Shown: one piece after another, positions 52,865 to 62,262 of the stretch
How the letters are laid out: every line of letters begins with the position of its first letter
Numbering within the stretch: the stretch's first letter is position 1
Assembly: GCF_025232395.1 (NCBI RefSeq)
Contig: NZ_CP065938.1
Location: 124,001 to 188,000 of the forward strand
DNA length: 64,000 bases
Direction: 5' to 3'
DNA from: Taurinivorans muris
GTDB taxonomy: Bacteria > Desulfobacterota > Desulfovibrionia > Desulfovibrionales > Desulfovibrionaceae
Translations under genes and position numbers: made by a program
The notes under the pieces: generated by a model
The model's database searches: none
Told to the model about the DNA's origin: nothing
Seen by the model: only the letters and a program-made list of their open reading frames with translations

Positions 52865-53157
52865 CATATGTTTATTTCTTTCGGGGGAATATCGCGTCCG
52901 CAGTGTTTGCACACTTTGGCTTTTTTCTTGATACGTTCCGCACAGTAAGGGCATTCCGTGTATTCATTCATTGCTTGTGCCTGATTTTGCATGTCCGGCA
53001 TGCATTCCTGATTTTCGCCGAGTGCCAATAAAACAAGAAACGTAGGAGGAAAGATGAAGCAAACAACAAACCAAAAATTCACGTTTCTTCCATATCTTCC
53101 GGCTAAAATGCTTGCTGCAAAACCGACAACAATGCCTGTGAGCAAATAAAAATGCAT
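52864..53157 (-). CDS. Small membrane protein with a C-terminal zinc ribbon
   Basis: 97 residues: two hydrophobic segments (about 3-20 and 28-47), a short linker, then a zinc ribbon with C69, C72, C83 and C86 (ECPYCAERIKKKAKVCKHCGRD). Such short zinc-ribbon tails are common in small bacterial membrane proteins of unknown job. It lies 33 bp after the 536-residue gene in the same direction and may be co-transcribed with it. Confidence 0.8.
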   Translation of the reverse strand: MHFYLLTGIVVGFAASILAGRYGRNVNFWFVVCFIFPPTFLVLLALGENQECMPDMQNQAQAMNEYTECPYCAERIKKKAKVCKHCGRDIPPKEINI

Positions 53158-53190
53158 ATCGTATCCCCCGTTCGGACAAACGTTTTGTGA

Positions 53191-54801
53191 TTATTTTGCA
53201 TTCACTTCCAAAGTATAGGCTGGAGCATCTGTTGCATTGATGAGTTCATTCAATGTCAATTCATCATCAAATGTTATGCCTATAAGGAATTTTCCCGTAT
53301 TGTTGATGGTTTCCATAAGCGTATCGATGACTTTGATGACATCATTGTCAAACGTTGTGCGTTCTTCAATATCCGCTATGGTATTTTTTTCCATTTCCAG
53401 TGTGGCAAGCGCCTGTTCTTTGACTTTGTCGGCAGGCATGCCTGTTTCTTGTGCCGCGATTTTAAATGCAAAATCTATAAAACCGGTATCGGCATAGGAT
53501 ACTTGCAGGTTTTTTAATGTGACCGTATTGAGAATTTTATCCAAATCATATTCTGTCAAGCCGGAAAGAAACGTATTGTAATTTGAAAGGAAAACGGATT
53601 TGTCCTTGTTGAGGACAAATCCCGCAGTTTTTGCGGTAAGATCCGCCAGTTTATCGACGGAAAGCTTCGTGTCTTGGGTGTATCGCCCTGTTTCTTTGGT
53701 ATATTCGGCATTGTGGCCCAAGCTGATTATCATTCCGTTCGTAAATTTTTGTTTAAAAAGTTCAAGGGACTTCGGGGTTACGACATGCTGCAAAAAATTA
53801 TTGGCGATAGTCAGTTGTTCAAGTTCGGAATTGATGATGAGCGTTTTGTCGTTTTCATTTATTGCATAGGCAAGTTCTTTTATGGTTATCGGAGTTTCGG
53901 CGACTTCATCGATTTCATTGAAAGAAAATGCTATGTCGGCAATTTTTATATTACTCATCAGCGGCGTGCTATCCTGATAAGATAATTGTGACAAAAGCAT
54001 TTCCGATAATTCCTCGTATTCGAGCAGGCTGAGGCTGTCGTTTGCATAGTCGAGATACCGCTCCAATTCATTCAGGCGGATGACGGTTTTGCTGAGAGTC
54101 GCCAAATATTCCGCTGTGGGAAGCGTGATGTTTTGCAAGGCGATTTCTGCGGCTTTAATATCGATAGGACTGCTTGCGATATTGATATTCTTATAAAAAA
54201 TATCAAAATTGTTTTCACGGAAAGCAGGAAATTCAATCGTGTCTATGGCGAAGCTCATGTTATTTTCACTGTCTTTGAATGCCTGCATATTGATATTGTC
54301 AAAAACAATGCCGTCATGGCGTATATTTAAAATATTTTGAAAATATTCTTCGGAATAGGGCATAGTTGCATGGAGAGAAATTAATTTCTGTAAATTGAGG
54401 ACAGGTTTTTTTATGCTGATTTTTTTTGTCGTTGTTTCCAATTCTTCGTTGTCATAGGCATAGACGGTTGATTTGACCGTTTTAAAAATAAGTTCTTTGC
54501 ACAAAAGCATGGCTTCGTCCGTGTCTTTTTTGAAAGAATCGGCATTGACGCCTTTAATGAGTATTTCTTCGGCTGTGTTGTCTATTTTTATGTTCTTGCT
54601 GTCGTAAGGAAAGGCTATGTCTTTAATCATCAGTGTTTTATTGAGGCAATTATACTTGATAGCCGAATGTTTGATGTTATAGTCGGCAAGGGTTTGTTCC
54701 GCAATCTCTTCAATTTGCGAATTGATTTTCTTGGTGTAGAAATAGCCTCCGGCAAGTATTACGAGAAGGACGGCAAGCCCTGACAATATTTTTTTATTCA
54801 T
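53191..54801 (-). CDS. Membrane-anchored periplasmic protein of unknown function (YdgA/AsmA-like plan)
   Basis: 536 residues. One N-terminal anchor (ILSGLAVLLVILAGGYFY, about 5-22) is followed by a long, probably periplasmic, region rich in short beta-strands and amphipathic helices. Stretches such as LNKTLMIKDIAFPYDSKNIKIDN and VTLKNLQVSYADTGFIDFAFKIAA resemble DUF945/YdgA or AsmA-type repeats, but the match is impressionistic. No catalytic motif is visible. It is divergent from the CtpA protease gene. Confidence 0.7.
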   Translation of the reverse strand: MNKKILSGLAVLLVILAGGYFYTKKINSQIEEIAEQTLADYNIKHSAIKYNCLNKTLMIKDIAFPYDSKNIKIDNTAEEILIKGVNADSFKKDTDEAMLLCKELIFKTVKSTVYAYDNEELETTTKKISIKKPVLNLQKLISLHATMPYSEEYFQNILNIRHDGIVFDNINMQAFKDSENNMSFAIDTIEFPAFRENNFDIFYKNINIASSPIDIKAAEIALQNITLPTAEYLATLSKTVIRLNELERYLDYANDSLSLLEYEELSEMLLSQLSYQDSTPLMSNIKIADIAFSFNEIDEVAETPITIKELAYAINENDKTLIINSELEQLTIANNFLQHVVTPKSLELFKQKFTNGMIISLGHNAEYTKETGRYTQDTKLSVDKLADLTAKTAGFVLNKDKSVFLSNYNTFLSGLTEYDLDKILNTVTLKNLQVSYADTGFIDFAFKIAAQETGMPADKVKEQALATLEMEKNTIADIEERTTFDNDVIKVIDTLMETINNTGKFLIGITFDDELTLNELINATDAPAYTLEVNAK

Positions 54802-54971
54802 AGAAACCTCAAGAAATGATTTTTAATGAGCATATTTTTTTTTGGGGGTTCTGTCAAATATGCTTCAAAGAGAAAAGGCGATTAAGTAAAAAGAAAATTT
54901 AACGTTTTTTTATTATTGCTATTTTACGGGTATGTGTGTATACTTATCAACCAATATGATTGGAGGCTTGG

Positions 54972-56249
54972 ATGCGTAAATATATTCGATTGACAATTTG
55001 TTTTTCTGTTGTAATGGCTGCGTTTTTGGCAGGCGGAACATATATGAAGGCCGTCAGTGCCGATGTTGATTATGATTCTTTGCGTAGATTCAGTCAGGTT
55101 CTTGATATAGTCGAACAATATTATGTTGAGGAAGTCAAGCAGCCGGAATTGATCGACGGTGCTTTGAAAGGCATGCTGCAAGGTTTGGATCCTCATTCCG
55201 CAATGATGGATAAAGATGAATTCAAGCAGATGCAGGAAACGAATGTCGGCAAATTCAGCGGTATTGGCGTTGAAATCACCACCTTGAACGGTATTGTGAC
55301 CGTTGTTACTCCGATCGAAGACACTCCTGCGTATAAAGCGGGTATTCTGGCAGGCGATCAAATTCTTTCCATTGACGGAAAATTCACCGACCAAATGACC
55401 TTGTCAGAGGCGGCAACCCTCATGCGCGGCAAAAAGGGCACGGAGCTCACCCTGCTTATTTTGCATAAAAATTCAAATTCCCCTGTGACCGTGAAACTGA
55501 AACGTGACGATATTCCGTATCATACCGTGAAAGTCAAGGAATTGGAAAATGGATATTTTTGGGTGCGGCTGACGCGTTTCAGTGAAAATACGTTTTCTGA
55601 TTTGAGAAAAGAAATCGATGAGGCGATGAAAAAATCGGAGTTGAAAGGCATTGTCCTTGATATGCGCAACAACCCCGGAGGATTGGTCGAATCAGCAATC
55701 AATATTGCCGATATGTTCCTTGAAGAAGGCGTGATCATGTCCATGAAAGGGCGTGACGGCAATGAAGAGCTGGAATATAAGGCGCAAAAACAAAAAGACG
55801 ATATAAAAGCCCCTTTGGTTGTTTTAGTGAATGCGGGGTCTGCTTCTGCTTCCGAAATCGTGGCGGGTGCGCTTTGCGATCAGGAACGCGCCTTGATTGT
55901 CGGAGAAAAAACTTTCGGCAAAGGCTCCGTGCAGAATGTCATTCCTTTGCCTGACGGAACGGGCTTGAAATTAACGGTTGCCCTCTATTACACTCCTTCC
56001 GGAAAATCCATTCAAGCCGAAGGCATTGTTCCCGATTTTGAAGTGCTTTGGGAAAGTCCCCGTAAAGCCGAAGATAATTTTTCCGTCCGTGAAAAAGATT
56101 TAACAAGACATCTTGAATCTGACAGAGCTAAGAAAAATGCTCAGTCTGTTCAAAATATCGAGAGCAAAGAACTTTTGGAAAACGACAATCAGCTGAGGGT
56201 CGCTTTGCAGCTGGTCAAATCTTTGCCAACCATTCAAAAAATTAAATAA
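54972..56249 (+). CDS. S41-family carboxy-terminal processing protease (CtpA-like)
   Basis: 425 residues from ATG 54972 (TTGGAGG upstream). A signal or anchor segment (about 8-28) precedes a helical N-domain with LLQGLDPHSA-type motif, a PDZ domain (about 85-170, FSGIGVEITTLNGIVTV), and the S41 core with catalytic S292 (GSASASEI) and K317 (FGKGSVQ), spaced 25 as in CtpB and Prc. It trims periplasmic or envelope proteins. It is followed by a hairpin and the YibQ-like gene, as in other deltaproteobacteria. Confidence 0.95.
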   Translation: MRKYIRLTICFSVVMAAFLAGGTYMKAVSADVDYDSLRRFSQVLDIVEQYYVEEVKQPELIDGALKGMLQGLDPHSAMMDKDEFKQMQETNVGKFSGIGVEITTLNGIVTVVTPIEDTPAYKAGILAGDQILSIDGKFTDQMTLSEAATLMRGKKGTELTLLILHKNSNSPVTVKLKRDDIPYHTVKVKELENGYFWVRLTRFSENTFSDLRKEIDEAMKKSELKGIVLDMRNNPGGLVESAINIADMFLEEGVIMSMKGRDGNEELEYKAQKQKDDIKAPLVVLVNAGSASASEIVAGALCDQERALIVGEKTFGKGSVQNVIPLPDGTGLKLTVALYYTPSGKSIQAEGIVPDFEVLWESPRKAEDNFSVREKDLTRHLESDRAKKNAQSVQNIESKELLENDNQLRVALQLVKSLPTIQKIK

Positions 56250-56286
56250 TTGAAAGATAGACAGTATTTTTGATTTTGTTTAAAAT

Positions 56287-56314
56287 AAGGACTTGTAAAC
56301 GCAAGTCCTTTTTT
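56287..56314 (+). terminator. Terminator between ctpA and the YibQ-like gene
   Basis: AAGGACTTG (56287-56295) and CAAGTCCTT (56302-56310), then TTTT. The next start codon is only 12 bp away, so the downstream gene may rely on read-through. Confidence 0.7.
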
Positions 56315-56325
56315 ATGAGCGGAAA

Positions 56326-57684
56326 ATGAAACGGCACGTATTGGCAGCACTGAATAAAAATAAACCGATTTTCGCGGGAATGAAACGCATTTTTGCGGGA
56401 TTTTTGTTTTTTGTTTTGTGCATGGCTGTTTATTTGGGTATTTCCGCGCTGCTTTCGCATTTTCTGTATACCACCAATTCAGGTGTTTTTCACGAAGAAT
56501 ACCGGGAAACAAAAACGGAAAACGGGCAAAACTTGTTGGCGCATAAGAGTTCTTATAACGCGGCGGACATAAATTTTTCCGCATACATTGCTGACCGTGA
56601 CCCTTATTGGGAACTGGAGAAAAGTATTTGCCGGAATTATCGATATGATAAGGAATTGCTCGCGCATATCGGGAAAATCCATGAAGCGGTTGACGGTTTT
56701 CTGAAGAAGGAAATTCCAGCTCAATCCTTGATTTATGCCGATAAGGGAATACATTTCACACAAAAAAACGAGGCGTACCCTTTTATCGTTTATCAGCTGG
56801 TGCATGAGGAAACCCCGGAGTACATGTATTATATTGATGATGAGAACATCGCTTTTTTTGGAAAACTCAAAGATTTTTTAAAAAATCAGAATTTGTCTTG
56901 TTCCGTAACTTTTGAAAAAAGTTTTTATTATATACAATATCAAGGAAAAATTACGCATGTTATTCGATTAAAGGAATTGCAGGAACGCATTTCCGTTTTT
57001 AGCCTGCTGTCAGGCAGCCGGTCTTTCATCACGCTCATCTTGGATGATGCGGGAGAAAATCTTTCTTTGGCGAAAGAGTGTATGGATTTGCCTTTTCCCG
57101 TTATTTTTTCCATTTGGCCGAAATCGACTTATGCGGTGTCTATTGCTGTTTTAGCCCATGAAAAAGGCTTGCCTGTTTATTTGCATCAGCCCATGGAAGC
57201 GCTGCCCCGCGGCGGGATGAAAGTCGATATAGGAAAGCAGGGCTTGTATACGGATATGAGTTTTGAAGAGATCCGTGATATTTTGTATGAAAATATTGTT
57301 TCATTGCCCTATGCGCAGGGTTTGAATAATCACATGGGGTCGAAATTCACGCTGAACGAAACGGCTATTATAAAATTTTATAAAGCCGTTCAGGAAATAA
57401 AACCGTATTTTTCGGTGCTTGACAGTTTGACTGTTCCGCAGTCGAAGTTATACCGGATTGGTAAAGAGAATGAATTTTTAGTGGCAAAACGTGATTTTTT
57501 CATAGACAACGATATGAATACGGCAAACATTTTGCAAGAATTGAACCGTGCTTATGAACTTTCAAAAAGAAATAAACGTATTGTCATTATCGGACATGTG
57601 AGAAGATCTACTGTTGAGGCATTAAAAAAATGGCAGGCGTATAAGGATCAAAACATAGTTTTTTCTTTGCCGTCAACATTTTAG
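56326..57684 (+). CDS. Divergent polysaccharide deacetylase family protein (YibQ-like)
   Basis: 452 residues. A membrane anchor (about 21-46) and a 180-residue variable region precede the deacetylase-like barrel from about 230. Family signposts are FITLILDDAGENL, PVIFSIWPKS, YLHQPMEA and GLNNHMGSKFT, then VLDSLTVPQSKLYRI and a final GHVRRSTVEAL. The usual zinc-binding triad of true polysaccharide deacetylases is altered, as in all YibQ proteins, so activity is uncertain. ndk follows 8 bp later. Confidence 0.85.
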   Translation: MKRHVLAALNKNKPIFAGMKRIFAGFLFFVLCMAVYLGISALLSHFLYTTNSGVFHEEYRETKTENGQNLLAHKSSYNAADINFSAYIADRDPYWELEKSICRNYRYDKELLAHIGKIHEAVDGFLKKEIPAQSLIYADKGIHFTQKNEAYPFIVYQLVHEETPEYMYYIDDENIAFFGKLKDFLKNQNLSCSVTFEKSFYYIQYQGKITHVIRLKELQERISVFSLLSGSRSFITLILDDAGENLSLAKECMDLPFPVIFSIWPKSTYAVSIAVLAHEKGLPVYLHQPMEALPRGGMKVDIGKQGLYTDMSFEEIRDILYENIVSLPYAQGLNNHMGSKFTLNETAIIKFYKAVQEIKPYFSVLDSLTVPQSKLYRIGKENEFLVAKRDFFIDNDMNTANILQELNRAYELSKRNKRIVIIGHVRRSTVEALKKWQAYKDQNIVFSLPSTF

Positions 57685-57692
57685 GGGGAATT

Positions 57693-58112
57693 ATGCAATA
57701 TAGCTTCGGAATTATAAAACCTGATGCGATGAAAAAAAAGCTTTACGGTAAAATATTGGACGATATCGCGAATGCGGGCTTTAAGCTGATAGGATTGAAA
57801 TTGTTTCACCTTACGGAAGAAAAAGCGAAAAATTTTTATGCAATGCATGCGGATAAACCTTTTTTTAATGAACTTATCCGGTATATGTGTTTAAGTCCCG
57901 TGCTTTGTTTTGTTGTGCAAAAAGAGAATGCGATTTTTGATTTCAGGGAATTGACGGGAAATACCGACCCTAAAAAAGCGGAAGAGAACACGCTGCGTTT
58001 CAAATACGGGGAAAGTATTTCCGCAAACGCCCTGCATGCCTCTGACAGCGAGGAAAGCTTTGACAGGGAATGGCGTTTTTTCTTTACCCAAGAAGAACTT
58101 TTCTTTTATTGA
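57693..58112 (+). CDS. ndk: Nucleoside diphosphate kinase
   Basis: 139 residues with FGIIKPDAM at the start, RELTGNTDPKKA and the phospho-His H115 in NALHASDS. The segment TLRFKYGESIS replaces the common TIRGDFA, a modest divergence near the nucleotide site. It balances NTP pools. Last gene of the ctpA-yibQ-ndk group. Confidence 0.93.
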   Translation: MQYSFGIIKPDAMKKKLYGKILDDIANAGFKLIGLKLFHLTEEKAKNFYAMHADKPFFNELIRYMCLSPVLCFVVQKENAIFDFRELTGNTDPKKAEENTLRFKYGESISANALHASDSEESFDREWRFFFTQEELFFY

Positions 58113-58129
58113 TTTTTATGTTAAATAAA

Positions 58130-58172
58130 AAGACCCTTTTTCAGGTTGAACTAAAAAAAGGGCTTATTTTTT
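58130..58172. terminator. Bidirectional terminator between ndk and ssb
   Basis: AAGACCCTTTTT and AAAAAAAGGGCTT form a stem with one mismatch, followed by ATTTTTTATTTT. Confidence 0.65.
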
Positions 58173-58189
58173 ATTTTATGGTATCGCGA

Positions 58190-58642
58190 TTAAAACGGGG
58201 TGTCGTCCATATCGCTCGCTTCACTTGGAAACGGTGAGCCGTAGTCTTCCATCGGTTCTTGATTGTGTTTCGGTTTTGGAGCCGGCTGAGGAGCGAAATC
58301 GTCAGAATTCCTGTCACCTTTCTTGTCAAGGAAACGTACGGTATTCGCCACAATGTCGGTTGAATAACGGTCTTGCCCCTGCTGGTCCTGCCATTTTCTG
58401 GTTTGAATGCGTCCTTCCACGTAAACAAGACTTCCTTTGCTCAGATATTGGGCGCAGTTTTCCGCTGCACGCTGAAAAACGCTCACTCTGTGCCATTCCG
58501 TTTTTTCAACCCTGTTTCCGTCACGGTCAAGATAGCTTTCGTCAGTGGCGATGTTGAGCGTTGTGACAGGCATGCCGCTTTGGGTGTATTTGAGTTCCGG
58601 TTCACGTCCTAACCGTCCGATAATCATAGCTTTATTTAACAT
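58190..58642 (-). CDS. ssb: Single-stranded DNA-binding protein
   Basis: 150 residues from ATG 58642 (GGAG upstream; a longer frame has no ribosome site). An OB-fold of about 110 residues (MLNKAMIIGRLGREPELKYT, WHRVSVFQRAAENCAQYLSKGSLVYVEGRI) is followed by a Pro/Asn-rich tail and the acidic partner-binding tip DMDDTPF. Monocistronic. Confidence 0.97.
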   Translation of the reverse strand: MLNKAMIIGRLGREPELKYTQSGMPVTTLNIATDESYLDRDGNRVEKTEWHRVSVFQRAAENCAQYLSKGSLVYVEGRIQTRKWQDQQGQDRYSTDIVANTVRFLDKKGDRNSDDFAPQPAPKPKHNQEPMEDYGSPFPSEASDMDDTPF

Positions 58643-58759
58643 AATGGATACTCCGTCATAATTTCTTGATAAGTATACTTGAAATAAAAAAAAAGACAAT
58701 AAAAAAGAAGCCGCATAAAATCATTGCGTTTTTAAAAATTAATCGGCAAGGGCTTTTCT

Positions 58760-58788
58760 TTGACTGAAACCGAATTATTATGTATACT
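58760..58788 (+). promoter_or_regulatory. Sigma-70 promoter of cysS
   Basis: TTGACT (58760-58765), 17-bp spacer with an extended TG, TATACT (58783-58788). Confidence 0.7.
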
Positions 58789-58821
58789 ATGCGAAGTTAA
58801 CGGAATAATAAGGAGTTTTTT

Positions 58822-60288
58822 ATGCATATATATAACACGATGACCAAGAAAAAAGAAAAATTCGTTCCGCAAGTCGCAGGCAGGGTGGGAATGTACGCCT
58901 GCGGAATAACAGCCTATGATTTATGCCATATCGGGCATGCGCGTTCCGCCGTTGTTTTTGACGTTATCGCCCGTTATTTGGAATTTAAGGGAAATCAAGT
59001 GACATTTGTGCGGAATTTTACCGATGTTGACGACAAGATCATCAATCGCGCCAATCAGGAAAACGTGAGTTCAAAGGAAATTTCCGAACGTTATATTGCG
59101 GCATTTCATGAAGATATGGACAAGCTCAATGTCCGCCGTGCCGATATGGAGCCTAAGGCTACCGACTATATCGGAGAAATGATTGAACTTTGCGAAAAGC
59201 TTATTTCCAAAGGTCATGCGTACGCAACTCCTTCCGGCGATGTTTATTTCAGAGTCCGTTCTTTTAAAGAGTACGGCAAGCTTTCCGGACGTGATGTGAA
59301 TGACATGCGTTCGGGGGCACGGATACAACCGGGAGAAGAAAAGGAAGATCCCCTTGATTTCGCTTTATGGAAAGCGGCGAAACCCAACGAACCGTATTGG
59401 GAATGTCCTTGGGGAAAAGGGCGTCCGGGCTGGCATATCGAATGTTCAGCCATGAGTGAAAAGAATTTGAAGCTGCCTCTTGATATTCATGGCGGGGGAC
59501 AGGATTTGATTTTTCCTCACCATGAGAACGAAATAGCCCAAAGCGAAGCCGCTCTTGGCGGAGAATTTGCAAGATTTTGGGTGCATAACGGCTTTGTGCA
59601 GATTGATTCGGAAAAAATGTCAAAGTCATTGGGAAATTTCAAGACGATACGGGACATTTTGGAAGCGAGACATCCCGAAGCATTGCGGTTTTTCCTTTTG
59701 AGCAAACATTACAGAAGCCCCCTTGATTTTAGTTTCGCAACCATGGACGATGCGGAAAAAGGGCTTGTGCGCGTTTATGAGTGTTTAGCGGAAGTCCGTT
59801 CCGCATTGCAAAAGGATTTCAATAAGAAAATGGCTATGCCTGAAGAAATTTTAAAAGAATTTCAGGAATTGAAACAAGCTTTTCTGGACGCTATGGACGA
59901 TGATTTCAATACCGCCGCCGCGCTCGGGCATGTTTTTGGCATTGTCCGTCTTGTGAACAGGGTTCTTGAAGACAAGACGCTCCGAGGCAAGGACGGAACA
60001 AAAGCGTTTTTGGAACAGGTCAGCGCGGAAGTGAATATCTGGTCGCAAATTCTGGGAGTTTTCGCTCTGGAACCGGCAGACATTTTGCTTGAATTGAGAA
60101 ATTTAAATGCGAAGCGTATGAATATCGATGTTCAAAACGTGGAAGATTTATTGGCGCAAAGGCTTGAAGCGAAGAAGAATAAGGATTTTGCAAAAGCCGA
60201 CAGCATCCGTGATACGCTTACTGCCATGCATGTTGAAGTCCGTGACACGCAAAACGGGCAGGTATGGGCGATCAATTATACCGGTTAG
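58822..60288 (+). CDS. cysS: Cysteinyl-tRNA synthetase
   Basis: 488 residues. Zinc/active-site C27, the HIGH motif H36-I-G-H39, GWHIECSAMS with a further zinc Cys, GGGQDLIFPHHENE and KMSKS at 265-269, then the DALR and C-terminal anticodon parts. AAGGAG precedes the ATG. First gene of a rightward run with the M48 protease, hslV and the CorA-type carrier. Confidence 0.98.
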   Translation: MHIYNTMTKKKEKFVPQVAGRVGMYACGITAYDLCHIGHARSAVVFDVIARYLEFKGNQVTFVRNFTDVDDKIINRANQENVSSKEISERYIAAFHEDMDKLNVRRADMEPKATDYIGEMIELCEKLISKGHAYATPSGDVYFRVRSFKEYGKLSGRDVNDMRSGARIQPGEEKEDPLDFALWKAAKPNEPYWECPWGKGRPGWHIECSAMSEKNLKLPLDIHGGGQDLIFPHHENEIAQSEAALGGEFARFWVHNGFVQIDSEKMSKSLGNFKTIRDILEARHPEALRFFLLSKHYRSPLDFSFATMDDAEKGLVRVYECLAEVRSALQKDFNKKMAMPEEILKEFQELKQAFLDAMDDDFNTAAALGHVFGIVRLVNRVLEDKTLRGKDGTKAFLEQVSAEVNIWSQILGVFALEPADILLELRNLNAKRMNIDVQNVEDLLAQRLEAKKNKDFAKADSIRDTLTAMHVEVRDTQNGQVWAINYTG

Positions 60289-60315
60289 CTAACACTATGA
60301 AAATAGTGAGGAAAT

Positions 60316-61701
60316 ATGATAAAAAAAATTTTGGCGGCTTGTATCGCGGCATGTATTGCTGTCATAAGTCCTCTTCATGTTTCAAAGGCTGGATTGTTTA
60401 AAGAATTTAGCATACGTGATGAAAAAGAACTTGCCAAAGAATTTGAAATTCTTGTGAAATCCCGTTTGCCGATCATTGAAGACCCTGAAATAAAATCATA
60501 TGTGCGTTCCGTCGTGGACCGTATCATTGCGAAAGTGCCTCCGCAGCCGTTTGATTTTGAAACAAACGTTATTTACAGTCCCGTGCTTAATGCGTTCGCC
60601 ACTCCCGGAGGCTATGTCTGCGTTTATTCCGGACTGCTGGTCAATATTGAAGACGAGGACTCTTTGGCAGGTATTTTGTCCCATGAAGTTGCGCACGTGA
60701 CCCAAAGGCATATTGCTTCGCGTATTGACAGAGGAACATATCTGAGTATCGGAACCTTGGTTGCTATGGTGGGAGCTGTTTTAGCCGGCGGGGGGGATGC
60801 CTCCGGGGCTTTGCTTGCCGGTTCAATGGCGACTTCGCAGGCGGCGATGCTCAGCTATGGACGGCAGGATGAAAGTGATGCGGACAAGTTCGGTTTGCAA
60901 TATATGATGAGGGCGGGATACGACCCGCGGGGAATGGCGAAAGCCTTTCAGGTCCTGCAAAATAAAAGTTTAGGCGCGAGTTCCGATTTTCCGACGTATT
61001 TATCCACACACCCCAATATCAATGCCCGTATTGCAGCGGTAAATTCCTTTGTCCGCGGCTTAAAAAAAACGAATAAAAAGATTGACAACAGCAGGTTTTT
61101 GCGGGCGAAAGCATTGACCGTCGCCTATTATGCGGATCTTCGTTTTGCGGAAAATTATTTTTCAGCGAAAAAAAGCGCTTATGATTATATGGGCTTGGGA
61201 ATAGTCGCCCATAAACGCAATCAAATCAGACAGGCGGAAGAATTTTTGCAAAAAGCCGTGCAAGCCGCTCCTTCCGATTCCCTTATGAACAGGGAACTGG
61301 GACGTTTTTATTTTGATGTGGGAAAGTTTGCGCAGGCAAAGAAATATTTGGAAAAAGCCCTTTCCGTAAATCCTAAGGATTATATGGCGGTATTTTTTTA
61401 CGCCCGTTTGCTGGACAGCGAAAATCATGTTCTTGAAGCCCAAAAAGAGTATGAGAAAGTTTTGCGGTACGCTCCTGAAGACGGTGAGGTTTTAAATTTT
61501 TACGGACGTGTTTTAGGGCGTCAAGGCAAGGAATTTGAAGGCTATTTGCAGTTGGCGCTGGCTGAAATTTACAGAAATGACGAAGCAAGGGCAAATTCTT
61601 GGCTCAAAAGAGCAGGGGAACTCGCTCAAACGGATACGCAAAAAGCAAGTTTGAAAAACGTTCAGTCCATTATGGCGGAACGGAAAAAATATTGGAAATA
61701 A
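60316..61701 (+). CDS. M48-family periplasmic metalloprotease with TPR repeats (BepA-like)
   Basis: 461 residues: a signal peptide (about 1-25, ending VSKA), an M48 catalytic domain with the zinc motif H123-E-V-A-H127 and the third ligand in DESDADKFG (about 192-200), then a C-terminal TPR array (about 280-440) with at least three repeats. This plan equals BepA/YfgC, which checks LptD and BAM assembly in the periplasm. It is 27 bp after cysS and 4 bp before hslV. Confidence 0.92.
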   Translation: MIKKILAACIAACIAVISPLHVSKAGLFKEFSIRDEKELAKEFEILVKSRLPIIEDPEIKSYVRSVVDRIIAKVPPQPFDFETNVIYSPVLNAFATPGGYVCVYSGLLVNIEDEDSLAGILSHEVAHVTQRHIASRIDRGTYLSIGTLVAMVGAVLAGGGDASGALLAGSMATSQAAMLSYGRQDESDADKFGLQYMMRAGYDPRGMAKAFQVLQNKSLGASSDFPTYLSTHPNINARIAAVNSFVRGLKKTNKKIDNSRFLRAKALTVAYYADLRFAENYFSAKKSAYDYMGLGIVAHKRNQIRQAEEFLQKAVQAAPSDSLMNRELGRFYFDVGKFAQAKKYLEKALSVNPKDYMAVFFYARLLDSENHVLEAQKEYEKVLRYAPEDGEVLNFYGRVLGRQGKEFEGYLQLALAEIYRNDEARANSWLKRAGELAQTDTQKASLKNVQSIMAERKKYWK

Positions 61702-61705
61702 GGGT

Positions 61706-62254
61706 ATGAGCATGGAAATACGCGGCACTACGATACTTGCGGTCAGAAAAGACGATAAAGTCGTCATAGCCGGAGACGGACAGGTTACCATGGGGCAATC
61801 CATGGTGATGAAACATACGGCGAAAAAAGTCCGCCGCCTTTATAAGGGAAAAGTTATCGGAGGTTTTGCAGGGGCGACTGCCGATGCCTTCACCCTTTTT
61901 GAACGTTTTGAAGCGAAACTTGAGGAAAGCGGCGGAAATTTGGCCAGAGCCGCTGTCGAGCTTGCGAAAGATTGGCGGAATGATAAATACTTACGCAAAT
62001 TGGAAGCCATGCTTCTTGTTGCTGATTTGGAACATATTTTGATTTTAACGGGAACCGGCGATGTCATAGAACCGGATTCAGGGGTTGCAGCTATCGGATC
62101 AGGCGGAAGTTTCGCCCTTTCCGCCGCAAAAGCGCTTTTAAAACACAGCAATTTGGATGCGGAAGAAATCGCAAGGGAATCAATGGAAATCGCCGGTGAC
62201 ATCTGTGTCTTCACAAACCATAATTTAACCGTGGAAATATTGAAAAAAGAATAG
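61706..62254 (+). CDS. hslV: ATP-dependent protease peptidase subunit HslV
   Basis: 182 residues. The catalytic threonine exposed after propeptide removal is the first T of [14 protein letters not shown] (T8; T6 if the ATG at 61712 is used, which has AAGG better spaced). GDGQVTMGQ and [16 protein letters not shown] follow as in other HslV proteins. It needs the HslU ATPase, but the next gene is a CorA-type carrier, so hslU must be elsewhere if present. Confidence 0.96.
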   Translation: MSMEIRGTTILAVRKDDKVVIAGDGQVTMGQSMVMKHTAKKVRRLYKGKVIGGFAGATADAFTLFERFEAKLEESGGNLARAAVELAKDWRNDKYLRKLEAMLLVADLEHILILTGTGDVIEPDSGVAAIGSGGSFALSAAKALLKHSNLDAEEIARESMEIAGDICVFTNHNLTVEILKKE

Positions 62255-62262
62255 GTCGCGGA

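Noticed and set aside
52665-53031. Two overlapping rightward frames across the zinc-ribbon gene
   Set aside because: They overlap the well-supported leftward zinc-ribbon gene and its terminator and show no domain; at most a decayed gene lies in the first 160 bp.
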